Origin: an uncultured Lentisphaeria bacterium
GTDB taxonomy: Bacteria > Verrucomicrobiota > Lentisphaeria > Victivallales > Victivallaceae
Direction: 5' to 3'
NCBI GenBank assembly: GCA_949282965.1
Contig: CASDQW010000109.1
Span: 62,001 to 126,000 of the forward strand
DNA: 64,000 nt
Within the stretch, counting starts at the first letter, position 1; every line of letters starts with the position of its first letter. Under the pieces are notes generated by a model, which was given only the letters and a program-made list of their open reading frames with translations, ran no database searches and had not been told where the DNA came from. The position numbers and the translations under genes were made by a program. Shown piece by piece: positions 1-8,488 of this stretch.

Positions 1-19
1 GGAACCAGCGAGGTGGACA

Positions 20-295
20 ATGCGTCAATGCATGGATGTGGACAATCTGCACCGCAGAATGAAAAAAATCATCGGTCAGCTCAGTGCCATCGACAAAATG
101 GTCGATCAGGACATCCCCTGCGAAGATCTGCTCATCCAGATCAACGCGGCCAAGAGCGCGTTGCACAAACTCGGCCAGATCGTGCTCGAAGGCCATCTCC
201 GGCACTGCGTCAAGGACGGCATCCGCCACGGGGACGCGGACAAGACCATCGCCGCCTTTGCCAAGGCGATCGAACATTTTTCCCGCATGTCGTGA
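20..295 (+). CDS. CsoR/FrmR-family metal-sensing repressor
   Basis: A 91-residue all-helical DNA-binding repressor of the CsoR/RcnR/FrmR (DUF156) family, which works as a cytoplasmic tetramer sensing metal or sulfur species. Cys34, His59 and Cys63 reproduce the 25- and 4-residue spacings of the Cu(I)-binding C-H-C triad of CsoR, so a copper or persulfide sensor is more likely than a nickel or formaldehyde sensor. The ATG at 20 follows a GAGGTGG ribosome site. A second in-frame ATG at 32 is possible. The next gene starts 170 bases downstream. No copper ATPase or chaperone is adjacent in the window, so its target is unknown; its own promoter lies off the left edge. Confidence 0.9.
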   Translation: MRQCMDVDNLHRRMKKIIGQLSAIDKMVDQDIPCEDLLIQINAAKSALHKLGQIVLEGHLRHCVKDGIRHGDADKTIAAFAKAIEHFSRMS

Positions 296-465
296 TTTTC
301 GCCCTGCCTGCAGGAAAAGCGCCTGTTTCTACCGCTCGATACCGGCGACCGGAGGGGAAAAATCTGCGAATCCGTCGTTTCCCGGGTTGAAAAACACACG
401 GACGAGTGGCACATTAATAAAACTTGTAAAAAACTCTTTCAATCACCAATAACAGGAGATCCGCG

Positions 466-1158
466 ATGAACTTCTCGCACGAAGTCGAGCAGATGGTCTG
501 CGTCGCCAAGGGCCCGAATCACGGCCCCGCGCCGATTCCTCAGGAAGGCGCCTGGACCCGCGCCAAAGAGATCAAAGACATTTCCGGCCTGACCCACGGG
601 GTCGGCTGGTGCGCCCCGCAGCAGGGCGCCTGCAAACTGACGCTGAACGTCAAGAACGGCGTGATTCAGGAAGCGCTGGTCGAGACGATCGGCTGTTCCG
701 GCATGACCCATTCCGCGGCGATGGCGGCGGAAATTCTGCCGGGGAAGACGATCCTCGAAGCGTTGAATACCGACCTGGTCTGCGACGCAATCAATACTGC
801 CATGCGCGAACTCTTTTTGCAGATCGTGTACGGCCGTACCCAGACGGCCTTCTCCGAAGGCGGTTTGCCGATCGGTGCCGGTCTGGAAGACCTCGGCAAG
901 GGGTTGCGCAGCATCACCGGTACGATGTACGGTACCAGTGCCAAGGGTGTCCGTTATCTGGAAATGGCCGAAGGGTACGTGACGGAAATCGCGCTTGATG
1001 ATGAAGATCACGTGATCGGATACAAGTTCCTCAAGCTCGGCCCGATGCTCGACGCTCTGGCCAAGGGCATGGATGCCAATGAGGCGGTGAAGAAGTTCAC
1101 CGGCACCTACGGCCGTTTCGCCGACGCCGTCCGTACCATCAATCCGCGTCAGCAGTAA
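466..1158 (+). CDS. NifU/IscU-like iron-sulfur scaffold protein
   Basis: A 230-residue protein with an IscU/NifU-N-type fold, longer than classical IscU (about 130). The scaffold signature G-C-S-G-M-T-H-S-A-A-M-A-A-E matches the middle Cys region of NifU, and further cysteines lie upstream (GWCAPQQGAC) and downstream (DLVCDAIN). It would assemble Fe-S clusters in the cytoplasm. It has a good AGGAGAT ribosome site and is followed after 22 bases by the GGGtGRT gene, with which it very probably forms an operon. No IscS or SufS partner is in the window. The family is recognised with confidence, but its specific client is not known. Confidence 0.85.
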   Translation: MNFSHEVEQMVCVAKGPNHGPAPIPQEGAWTRAKEIKDISGLTHGVGWCAPQQGACKLTLNVKNGVIQEALVETIGCSGMTHSAAMAAEILPGKTILEALNTDLVCDAINTAMRELFLQIVYGRTQTAFSEGGLPIGAGLEDLGKGLRSITGTMYGTSAKGVRYLEMAEGYVTEIALDDEDHVIGYKFLKLGPMLDALAKGMDANEAVKKFTGTYGRFADAVRTINPRQQ

Positions 1159-1180
1159 GCAAGAGGAGAAGGAGTCCATC

Positions 1181-2179
1181 ATGGCACTTTTTGAAAGTTA
1201 CGAACGCCGGATCGCGCAGGTCAACGCGTTCCTGAAGGCCAACGGCATCGCTTCGCTGGAAGAGGCGGAAGCCATCACCAAAGGCAAAGGCCTGGATATC
1301 TATGCCCGGGTCAAGGATATTCAGCCGATCTGTTTTGAAAACGCCTGCTGGGCGTATCTGGTCGGGGCCGCCGTGGCGATCAAGCGCGGGCAGACCGTGG
1401 CCAGCGAAATCGCCAAAACGCTCGGGGAAGGGCTGCAGTCCTTCTGCATTCCCGGTTCGGTGGCGGACGACCGCAAGGTCGGCCTCGGCCACGGGAATCT
1501 GGCGTCGATGCTGCTGCGCGACGAAACGCGCTGCTTCGCTTTCTGCGCCGGACATGAATCCTTTGCGGCCGCCGAAGGCGCGATCGGGCTGGCCCGCAGC
1601 GCCAACAAGGCGCGCAAGGAACCGCTGCGGGTGATTCTGAACGGGCTGGGCAAGGATGCCGCTCAGATCATTTCCCGGATCAACGGGTTCACTGGAGTGG
1701 AAACTGAATTCGACTATGCTACCGGCCAGGTGAAGATCGTTTCCGAACGGGCTTATTCCAAGGGCGAACGCGCCGCGGTCCGCTGCTACGGCGCCGACGA
1801 CGTCCGCGAAGGCGTGGCGATCATGTGGCTCGAAGGCGTCGATATCGCCATTACCGGCAATTCGACCAATCCGACCCGCTTCCAGCACCCGGTGATGGCC
1901 ACTTACAAGAAGGAACGCATCGAAAAAGGCATGCCGTTCTTCTCCGTGGCTTCCGGCGGTGGCACCGGCCGTACGCTGCACCCGGACAACATGGCGGCCG
2001 GTCCCGCCAGCTATGGTATGACGGACACCATGGGCCGCATGCATTCCGATGCGCAGTTCGCCGGCTCCTCCTCGGTTCCGGCGCACGTCGAGATGATGGG
2101 ACTGATCGGGATGGGCAACAACCCGATGGTCGGCGCATCCGTGGACGTAGCGGTTGCCGTCGCGCAGGCGATGAAATAA
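1181..2179 (+). CDS. GGGtGRT protein (function unknown)
   Basis: A 332-residue soluble protein of the family named for its signature GGGTGRT, visible near residue 260. The C-terminus is glycine- and methionine-rich (GLIGMGNNP motif). The biochemical function is not established; the family is known to travel with NifU-like scaffolds, as here, where the scaffold gene ends 22 bases upstream. The strong ribosome site AGAGGAGAAGGAG precedes the ATG. A factor-independent terminator follows directly. Inference: a partner, client or cofactor-bearing protein of the adjacent Fe-S scaffold. Confidence 0.9.
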   Translation: MALFESYERRIAQVNAFLKANGIASLEEAEAITKGKGLDIYARVKDIQPICFENACWAYLVGAAVAIKRGQTVASEIAKTLGEGLQSFCIPGSVADDRKVGLGHGNLASMLLRDETRCFAFCAGHESFAAAEGAIGLARSANKARKEPLRVILNGLGKDAAQIISRINGFTGVETEFDYATGQVKIVSERAYSKGERAAVRCYGADDVREGVAIMWLEGVDIAITGNSTNPTRFQHPVMATYKKERIEKGMPFFSVASGGGTGRTLHPDNMAAGPASYGMTDTMGRMHSDAQFAGSSSVPAHVEMMGLIGMGNNPMVGASVDVAVAVAQAMK

Positions 2180-2198
2180 TTTTCGCCGGCAACGAAGA

Positions 2199-2243
2199 AA
2201 AAAAACTCCGTGCTGTTTTCCGGAACGGCGCGGAGTTTTTTCT
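2199..2243 (+). terminator. Rho-independent terminator after GGGtGRT gene
   Basis: The stem AAAAAACTCCG at about 2199-2210 pairs with CGGAGTTTTTT at 2231-2241 and ends in a T-run. It closes the scaffold/GGGtGRT operon. Confidence 0.85.
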
Positions 2244-2288
2244 TGAACCGGGGGAACTGGTTTTTTGACGGTTTTGCCGCTTCCATGC

Positions 2289-2317
2289 TTGAAAGCCGCA
2301 GGGCGAAACGCTATATT
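2289..2317 (+). promoter_or_regulatory. Sigma70-type promoter of yajC-secDF
   Basis: TTGAAA at 2289-2294 and TATATT at 2312-2317 are separated by 17 bases. The predicted start near 2324 leaves a leader of about 65 bases before yajC. The same hexamers and spacing are seen at trpB. Confidence 0.7.
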
Positions 2318-2389
2318 ATCCGGTATTTGTGTTTCTGTCTCTGAATTTCGGAATCATATAGCAGTAAAATGCAAGGAGAGTTTTGGAAA

Positions 2390-2746
2390 ATGAGTTTGTT
2401 CACTGTGATTGCCGATGCCGCCGCCGCACCTGCCGCCACGCCTGCGGGCGGAGCTGCAGCGCAGCCCCAGCCCAACGGCCTGCTCAGCATGCTGCCGCTT
2501 TTCATTATTTTCGGGGTCATGATTTTTTTGATGATGCGCTCGCAGAAGAAGCAGCAGCAAAAACGCCAGCAGATGCTGGATCGGGTGACCAAGGGGGCCC
2601 GGGTCATGCTCAACAGCGGCATGCTCGGCACGGTGGTGGAAGTCCGGGATAACTCCTGCATCGTGGAAATCGCGGACAAGGTGCGGGTCGAAGTCGTCAA
2701 GAACGGCATCGGCGACGTGCTGGACCAGGCCGCCGAAACCAAATAA
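2390..2746 (+). CDS. yajC: Preprotein translocase subunit YajC
   Basis: A 118-residue inner-membrane accessory subunit of the Sec translocon that associates with SecDF. An Ala/Pro-rich N-terminus is followed by a single membrane helix (about residues 32-50), a basic stretch MRSQKKQQQKR and the small cytoplasmic YajC domain with the typical G-D-x-V-like core (GARVMLNSGMLGTVVEV). An upstream in-frame ATG at 2369 overlaps the AAGGAG ribosome site at 2372-2377, so the ATG at 2390 is chosen. secDF follows 33 bases later, the usual order. Confidence 0.93.
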   Translation: MSLFTVIADAAAAPAATPAGGAAAQPQPNGLLSMLPLFIIFGVMIFLMMRSQKKQQQKRQQMLDRVTKGARVMLNSGMLGTVVEVRDNSCIVEIADKVRVEVVKNGIGDVLDQAAETK

Positions 2747-2779
2747 CCATATACGGAAATCCGCCGGAGTGCTGATCTT

Positions 2780-5374
2780 ATGAATAAGCGACCGCTTTTG
2801 CTCAGAACCCTGATCGCCGTGGTGGTGATCGCGGTATGTTCTTTTTCAATTCATCCGCTGGCGCAGCGTGATTTTTATGAAACCTTCTCCTCGCTGCTGA
2901 AAGACCGCAAGGACCCGGTGGCGGGCGAGCTGATTCAGGATGCGAAGAAACTGCAGGATGCGAATCCGGAATTGTATCCGTCCCAGGCTCTGCTTCAGGC
3001 CGCGGATTCCAAAGGCGTGGATCTGAAAAGCCGCGTCAAGGGCGAAGCGCTGGAGGACAACCGCGACGTCATGAGTCTCATCCGCAAGGAGGCGTCCAGC
3101 TCGATTCGTCTGGGGCTGGACCTCAACGGCGGGGTGGAATTCGTGCTGAAGCTGGTGCCGGATCAGGAATTTCTGGAAAAACTCAAGTCCGCCGGCGGTG
3201 AAACCGATGACCGGGAAGAGGTGGAAAGCCGGATGAAGGCGGAATTCGACCGGTACCGCGACATCGCCATCGAAATTCTGCGGGAACGGCTGGAAAAACA
3301 GAAGATTTATGAAGCGGAAATCGCGCCCTCCGGCAGCGATTATGTGTCGCTGAAGGCGCCGATCGTCGCCCAGGATGAAAAGCTCAAACTGCTCAATCTG
3401 ATTTCCATGAGCGCCAAACTCCGGTTCCGGCTGGTCCATCCGGATAACGACAAGCTGGTGTCCGTCTATCTGGCCGATCCCAAGGGCTTCGTCATGCCGG
3501 TGGGGTATGAACTGCTGACCTCCACTGATTACCGGCCCGGTCAGGAACCGTTGAAACGGTATTATTTTGTGGAAAACCGCTGGGTGATGGACGGCAAGGG
3601 CGTTAAGAACGCCTTCCCGAACCGCGACCAGTTCGGCCAGCGCAAAATCGCTCTGACCTTCAATCCCGAAGGTGCTCAGGATTTCGCCCGGGTGACGACC
3701 GAATATGTCGGGCGCGAACTGGCGATCGTGCTGGACGGGCGGCTGTATTGCGCACCCCGGATCAACGAGCCGATCAAGGGGGGCAGCGCGGAAATTTCGG
3801 GGAATTTCTCGGATGAGGAATGCAAGAACATCTCCGATGCGCTGGTCAGCGGCAGCTTCCCGTTCCAGATCAAGGTGGACGCCGTCTTTGACACCGACCC
3901 GAAACTGGGGGCGGACAACGTGAGCAACGGCATCTGGGTGGGGGTGTTCTCGCTGCTGGCGGTGGTGGTTTTCATGTGCGGCTACTACCTCCTTGCCGGT
4001 ATGGTGGCGGTGGTGGCGCTGGCGGTCAATGTGGTGCTGGTGCTGGGCGCGATGGCGGCGTTCGATGCGACGCTGACGCTGCCGGGGATTGCCGGGATCG
4101 TGTTGACGATCGGGATGGCGGTAGACGCCAATGTGCTGATTTTCGAACGGATCCGGGAAGAGCTGCAGTCCGGCAAGAACCTTTACACGGCAATTGACCT
4201 CGGGTATGACCGGGCGCTGTCGGCGGTGCTGGACTCGAACCTGACGACGCTGATCACTTCGATCATTCTGATGGGGGTCGGGACCGGTGCGGTCAAGGGG
4301 TTTGCCGTAACGCTGAGCATCGGGATTCTGACGAGCTTGTTTACGGCGTTGTTCCTGACCCGGCTGATCTTCGACGCGCTGGGGCGTTACTGGAAACTCA
4401 ATACGCTGAAAATGCATCAGTTCTTCCGGCATCCCAACTTCGATTTCCCGAAGGCGTGGCGGGTGGCGGTGCCGCTGTCGCTGGTGCTGATTCTGGCGAG
4501 CTTCGTGGTGTTTTTCGTACGTGGCAGGGATATGCTGGGGGTGGACTTCACCGGAGGCACGCAGGTGACATTTGACTATGTGCAGCAGGTGCCGGTCTCC
4601 GATCTGGAACGGGCGCTGAAGAAACTCGGTTATGACGCGACGGTCACCTACAAATACAACGCCGCCGTCAATGACAGCCGCAAGGTGGAAATTCTGATCC
4701 GGACCGACATGACCCAGGTCAGCGGCAATCCCAAGGAAGTGCTGGAAACGGCGTTGAACCGGCAGTTCCCGGATGCCCGCTTCACCGGCGGGCTGGAAAG
4801 TTCGGTCGGCGGCCTGATCGGCAAGGAGTTCAGCAAGGCGGCGCTGCTGGCGATCGGCCTTTCGATTCTCGGGATCGGGTTCTACGTGACGCTGCGTTAC
4901 GAGCTGTCTTACGCCGTGGCCAGTATTCTTGCTCTGATGCACGACGTGATTATCGTGATGGGCATTTATGTGGCCATGGGGCGGACGGTTTCGCTGACGG
5001 TGGTGGCGGCGGTGCTGACGGTCATCGGGTATTCCATCAACGACACGGTGGTGGTGTTCGACCGGGTCCGGGAAAACGTCCGCAACAACAAGGGGACCTC
5101 TTACGTGGACGTGGTGAACATGTCGCTCAATCAAACGCTGAACCGGACGCTCCTGACCAGTCTGACCACTTTCCTGGTGGTGGTGGTGCTCTTCATCTGG
5201 GGCGGAGTGGCGATCAACGACTTCGTGCTGATCATGATGCTGGGGATTATCGTCGGGACGTATTCCTCGCTGCTCATCGCCAGCCCGATTGTGGCGGTTT
5301 GGCACAAGAAGGTGGCGCGTCTTGATCGGGCAGCGGCCACCGCGGATAAAAATAAGGAAGCGAAAGCCCGGTAA
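2780..5374 (+). CDS. secDF: Fused protein translocase SecDF
   Basis: An 864-residue single-chain SecD-SecF fusion that uses the proton-motive force to pull exported proteins through the Sec channel. TM1 (about 8-28) is followed by the large periplasmic P1 region, then the SecD membrane block (about 385-545, with GMAVDANVLIFERIREE). A second half begins near residue 555 with its own TM, the SecF GVDFTGGTQVTF motif and the SecF membrane block with YSINDTVVVFDRVREN. Both conserved Asp/Arg membrane motifs are intact. Fused SecDF is known in Bacillus and several Gram-negative phyla. It lies just downstream of yajC and is followed by a strong terminator. Confidence 0.96.
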   Translation: MNKRPLLLRTLIAVVVIAVCSFSIHPLAQRDFYETFSSLLKDRKDPVAGELIQDAKKLQDANPELYPSQALLQAADSKGVDLKSRVKGEALEDNRDVMSLIRKEASSSIRLGLDLNGGVEFVLKLVPDQEFLEKLKSAGGETDDREEVESRMKAEFDRYRDIAIEILRERLEKQKIYEAEIAPSGSDYVSLKAPIVAQDEKLKLLNLISMSAKLRFRLVHPDNDKLVSVYLADPKGFVMPVGYELLTSTDYRPGQEPLKRYYFVENRWVMDGKGVKNAFPNRDQFGQRKIALTFNPEGAQDFARVTTEYVGRELAIVLDGRLYCAPRINEPIKGGSAEISGNFSDEECKNISDALVSGSFPFQIKVDAVFDTDPKLGADNVSNGIWVGVFSLLAVVVFMCGYYLLAGMVAVVALAVNVVLVLGAMAAFDATLTLPGIAGIVLTIGMAVDANVLIFERIREELQSGKNLYTAIDLGYDRALSAVLDSNLTTLITSIILMGVGTGAVKGFAVTLSIGILTSLFTALFLTRLIFDALGRYWKLNTLKMHQFFRHPNFDFPKAWRVAVPLSLVLILASFVVFFVRGRDMLGVDFTGGTQVTFDYVQQVPVSDLERALKKLGYDATVTYKYNAAVNDSRKVEILIRTDMTQVSGNPKEVLETALNRQFPDARFTGGLESSVGGLIGKEFSKAALLAIGLSILGIGFYVTLRYELSYAVASILALMHDVIIVMGIYVAMGRTVSLTVVAAVLTVIGYSINDTVVVFDRVRENVRNNKGTSYVDVVNMSLNQTLNRTLLTSLTTFLVVVVLFIWGGVAINDFVLIMMLGIIVGTYSSLLIASPIVAVWHKKVARLDRAAATADKNKEAKAR

Positions 5375-5390
5375 CAGGCTGACGGTTTCG

Positions 5391-5421
5391 GACCGCCTCT
5401 GGCTGGAGGCGGTCTTTTTTT
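5391..5421 (+). terminator. Terminator of yajC-secDF
   Basis: A perfect 9-bp stem, GACCGCCTC at 5391-5399 with GAGGCGGTC ending near 5414, is followed by a T-run. Confidence 0.9.
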
Positions 5422-5468
5422 GTCTTATGGTGCAGGGGAGGACGAAAGGGGAGGCGTCAGGCTTGCCG

Positions 5469-6074
5469 TTACTCTTCGTCTTCCTCGTTTTGCAGGGCCT
5501 CCCGCCAGTCGCCGCTGAGGGAGAGAAAGGTTTCTTCCGTATCGTTGTTTGTGATGCGGTTTATTCGTACCGCATCCAGCGCCAGCAGGGCCGGAAGAAA
5601 AAAATCGGCTCCGGTCATGGCGAAATCCTCCACTTCCTGCAACGGACGCCGGTATTCCTCCGCATAGAGAAACGCCAGCACCCGGACACCGGTTTCCCGG
5701 GAAAACTGCAGCAGCGTCCAGGCCCTGGTGAGCAGTTTCCAGCCGGTATGCAGCGAAAAGGGGGCGATGCAGATGAAAAGCATCAAAAGGATCAACGGTA
5801 ATTTATCGCTGCTGGAGCGTCGCCAGGAAGGTTGGGTAAATTCCAGAAACTCCTCCGGCTCGTACGGGAATATCCGGCGGATCAGGGGAAAAATCAGGAA
5901 TAATCCGAGCAGAATGCAGCTGCGAAGCCAGAACGGTTCGACCTGGAGCTTGAGCAGCAGGAGGTTTTCCAGATACAGAGCGGCGATCGCCAGCAGAAAA
6001 AGGGCGAGGCCGCCGAAAAGGAAAGCGGCTACGCCCTCTTTTTGTCTTCGTCGAAGATATTGTTCGATGTTCAT
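5469..6074 (-). CDS. Hypothetical membrane protein
   Basis: A 201-residue protein I do not recognise. A short basic N-terminus (about 1-13, MNIEQYLRRRQK) leads into two hydrophobic helices (about 14-36 and 43-62). An acidic/aromatic linker (FPYEPEEFLEF) follows, then a third membrane helix (about 92-112) and a soluble C-terminal part ending in an acidic EEDEE tail. The open frame extends upstream into the FklB-like gene, but the ATG at 6074 is preferred because it sits just past that gene's stop. The 5-base spacing indicates co-transcription with the isomerase. No catalytic motif is visible. Confidence 0.7.
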   Translation of the reverse strand: MNIEQYLRRRQKEGVAAFLFGGLALFLLAIAALYLENLLLLKLQVEPFWLRSCILLGLFLIFPLIRRIFPYEPEEFLEFTQPSWRRSSSDKLPLILLMLFICIAPFSLHTGWKLLTRAWTLLQFSRETGVRVLAFLYAEEYRRPLQEVEDFAMTGADFFLPALLALDAVRINRITNNDTEETFLSLSGDWREALQNEEDEE

Positions 6075-6079
6075 GAAAT

Positions 6080-6700
6080 TCAGCTGAGAATGTCCAGCAG
6101 TTCCACCTCGAAAATCAACGCCGCATTCGGGGGAATCGCCCCGCCCGCTCCTTGTTCGCCGTAAGCCAGCGCCGGAGGAATGAAGAACCGGTATTTGGAA
6201 CCGACCGGCATCAGCTGCACCCCCTCCGTCCAACCGGGAATAACCTGATGAAGGGCAAATTCCGCCGGTTCACCGCGGCGCAAGGAACTGTCGAACTCCG
6301 TGCCGTCGAGCAGCGTGCCGACATAGTGGACCCGGACGGTGTCGGTGGCGGCGGGCTTGCGGCCCTTGCCTTCGGTCAGAACCAGATATTGCAGGCCGGA
6401 CGGGGTGGTCTGGACGCCGTCGGCCCGGGCGTTGGCAGCCAGAAAGGCGGCGGCGCTGGCGGCGTTCTTCTGCGCGGCCTCCCCGGCCTTCTGCCGGGCG
6501 GCGGCATTCATGCGTTCCCGGCAGAGTTGCATGGCGGCGGCGTAATCCTCCCGCGTCAGCGCCGGCGTGCCGGCAAAGCAGTCCTGCAATCCCTGCGCCG
6601 CCAGGCGGTGGTCGACGGGGAGCGGCATGCCTTTGAGGTATTCTCCGAAATGGATGCCGAGGACGTAGCTGATGGTTTCCAGGTCGTTCTTGAGTTCCAT
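6080..6700 (-). CDS. FKBP-type peptidyl-prolyl isomerase, FklB-like
   Basis: A 206-residue protein, the same length as E. coli FklB. An N-terminal dimerisation/helical region (about 1-85) precedes a C-terminal FKBP domain (about 97-206). Active-site elements are present: VRVHYVGTLLDGTEFDSS, VIPGWTEGVQLMPVGSKYRF and IPPALAYGEQG. No signal peptide or lipobox is visible, which suggests a cytoplasmic folding catalyst rather than a Mip-type surface protein. It heads a two-gene minus-strand unit with the membrane protein downstream. Confidence 0.93.
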   Translation of the reverse strand: MELKNDLETISYVLGIHFGEYLKGMPLPVDHRLAAQGLQDCFAGTPALTREDYAAAMQLCRERMNAAARQKAGEAAQKNAASAAAFLAANARADGVQTTPSGLQYLVLTEGKGRKPAATDTVRVHYVGTLLDGTEFDSSLRRGEPAEFALHQVIPGWTEGVQLMPVGSKYRFFIPPALAYGEQGAGGAIPPNAALIFEVELLDILS

Positions 6701-6837
6701 AAAATGTCAATGCTCCGAAAGGGTTGCGGCGCCGGTTGATCTGCGCCGTTGTTACTGCCTTGCGCATAGCATACAGTCGGCGGTGGCGGGAATCAAGCCG
6801 GATTTCGGGGAATTGGCGGAGAAGTAACGGTTTTTTT

Positions 6838-6866
6838 TTGAAAAAGAGAGGGAAAGATATTATATT
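6838..6866 (+). promoter_or_regulatory. Sigma70-type promoter of trpB
   Basis: TTGAAA at 6838-6843 and TATATT at 6861-6866 have 17-base spacing, identical in design to the yajC promoter. The leader is about 45 bases, and no Trp leader peptide or attenuator is evident in it. Confidence 0.7.
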
Positions 6867-6918
6867 GTTAAATGACATGCAAAGAAAATCGTCATGATTT
6901 CAAGAGGAGCAGATCAAC

Positions 6919-8145
6919 ATGGATTACCGCACGTATTTTCACAACTATCCGGATCGGAATGGCCGGTTCGGGGAATTCGGAGGAGCGTATCTGCCGGAGG
7001 AGTTGAAACCGGCTTTCGAAGAGATCACCGCCGCGTATAACTCCATCTGTCACTCCGCCCAGTTTATCAACGAACTGCGCCGGATCCGCAAGGAGTTCCA
7101 GGGGCGCCCGACGCCGGTGTATCATTGCGAACGTTTGTCCCGCAAGATCGGCGGCAGCCAGATTTATCTGAAGCGGGAAGACCTCAACCATACCGGCGCG
7201 CATAAACTCAACCACTGCATGGGCGAAGGACTGCTGGCCAAGTTCATGGGCAAAAAGCGGCTGATCGCCGAAACCGGCGCGGGGCAGCACGGCGTGGCGC
7301 TGGCGACCGCCGCCGCGTACTTCGGGCTGGAGTGCGAAATCCATATGGGGGAAGTCGATATCGCCAAGCAGGCGCCGAACGTGACCCGCATGCGGATTCT
7401 CGGTGCCAAGGTTGTGCCGGTTACGCACGGACTGAAAACGCTCAAGGAGGCGGTGGATTCGGCGTTTGACTCTTATTTGCGCAATTACCGGGATTCGATC
7501 TACTGCATCGGTTCGGCGCTGGGGCCGCATCCGTTCCCGATGATGGTGCGGGACTTCCAGATGTGTATCGGCGTGGAGGCGCGGGAACAGTTTCTGGAAA
7601 TGACCGGGATCATGCCGGACGTGGTTTGCGCCTGCGTCGGCGGGGGAAGCAACTCAGCGGGGATGTTTGCGGCATTTCTCAACGACGCGGTGGAAATCTG
7701 CGGGGTGGAGCCGCTCGGCACCGGGTCGGCGCTCGGCCAGCATGCCGCATCCATCAGTTACGGTTCGAAAGGGGTGCTTCACGGCTTTGAAAGTATTGTG
7801 CTGCAGCAGCCGGACGGCAGCCCGGCGCCGGTGTATTCGATCGCCAGCGGCCTGGACTATCCCGGGGTGGGACCGGAGCACGCATTCTGGCATCAGCAGG
7901 GCCGGGTGCATTACGAAACGGCCACGGACGAAGAGGCCGTGGATGCGTTCTTCAAGCTCTCCCGCTACGAAGGGATCATTCCGGCACTGGAAAGCGCCCA
8001 TGCCATCGCCTACGCGATGCGGCGAGCCCGCGAAATGCGCAGCGGTGCCATTCTGGTCTGCTGCAGCGGCCGCGGCGACAAGGACGTGGACTACGTGGTG
8101 GAACATTACGGTTACGGGGAAAACTATCAATTCCCGGAAGACTGA
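6919..8145 (+). CDS. trpB: Tryptophan synthase beta chain
   Basis: A 408-residue PLP enzyme that joins indole and serine to make tryptophan. The PLP-binding Lys96 lies in NHTGAHKLN, the catalytic Glu118 in [11 protein letters not shown], and the phosphate-binding glycine loop at GGGSN (241-245). The C-terminal [15 protein letters not shown] block is intact. Odd point: the sequence after the lysine reads LNHCMGE where most TrpB1 proteins have INNALGQ. No trpA or other trp gene is adjacent. It has its own promoter and a good AAGAGGAG ribosome site, followed by a terminator, so it is monocistronic here. It could work with a distant TrpA or as an indole-salvage TrpB. Confidence 0.93.
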   Translation: MDYRTYFHNYPDRNGRFGEFGGAYLPEELKPAFEEITAAYNSICHSAQFINELRRIRKEFQGRPTPVYHCERLSRKIGGSQIYLKREDLNHTGAHKLNHCMGEGLLAKFMGKKRLIAETGAGQHGVALATAAAYFGLECEIHMGEVDIAKQAPNVTRMRILGAKVVPVTHGLKTLKEAVDSAFDSYLRNYRDSIYCIGSALGPHPFPMMVRDFQMCIGVEAREQFLEMTGIMPDVVCACVGGGSNSAGMFAAFLNDAVEICGVEPLGTGSALGQHAASISYGSKGVLHGFESIVLQQPDGSPAPVYSIASGLDYPGVGPEHAFWHQQGRVHYETATDEEAVDAFFKLSRYEGIIPALESAHAIAYAMRRAREMRSGAILVCCSGRGDKDVDYVVEHYGYGENYQFPED

Positions 8146-8167
8146 TTTTCAGCCGCAAGTTGTCAGC

Positions 8168-8204
8168 GGGAGTCCGGCGTTGGCCGCCGGACTCCTGTTT
8201 TTTT
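8168..8204 (+). terminator. Terminator of trpB
   Basis: The GGAGTCCGGCG arm (about 8169-8179) pairs with CGCCGGACTCC (8185-8195), followed by GTTTTTTT. Confidence 0.9.
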
Positions 8205-8488
8205 ATGGTCCAACTTTCATCCAGGTGCCGGAAAGGGCGAGACAGCGTACCGTTCCCGGCAGATGCTGTAACCGGATACCGCTTTCCAGACCGGATTCAA
8301 CAGGAACGTCATGGTGGATGCACGCGAGGGAATGGTACAAATACTGTATACGACCGCGCCTCCAGCCGATGATATTCCTGGAACTGGGGAAGGCCTCGCC
8401 GGGAAAAGCGAAGCACTGTCCGGTGACAATGGCGATCCTGCCGGAGCGGTCTCCGGTCACCCGGAAGGGGTGCGGCGGATCATGCGGC
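8205..8488. other. Gap between convergent trpB and aldolase genes
   Basis: About 284 bases lie between the trpB terminator and the aldolase stop. A perfect small hairpin, CCGGAG-CGGT-CTCCGG at 8441-8456, could help end the minus-strand operon but lacks a T-run. A GTG-initiated minus-strand frame (8203-8460, 85 codons) has no ribosome site and no recognised domain, so I do not call it a gene. Confidence 0.4.

Noticed and set aside
387-419. TTGAAA with an AT-rich stretch upstream of the NifU-like gene as a promoter
   Set aside because: The nearest -10-like hexamers are 20 or more bases away, so the spacing is poor; a promoter may exist here but is not convincing.
2846-5305. 819-codon minus-strand frame antisense to secDF
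   Set aside because: Its His/Arg/Gln-rich composition is antisense-like and it has no recognisable domain; secDF is certain.
8203-8460. 85-codon minus-strand frame in the trpB/aldolase gap
   Set aside because: It starts with GTG without a ribosome site and ends inside the trpB terminator; no homology is recognised. It could be a decayed remnant but cannot be supported.
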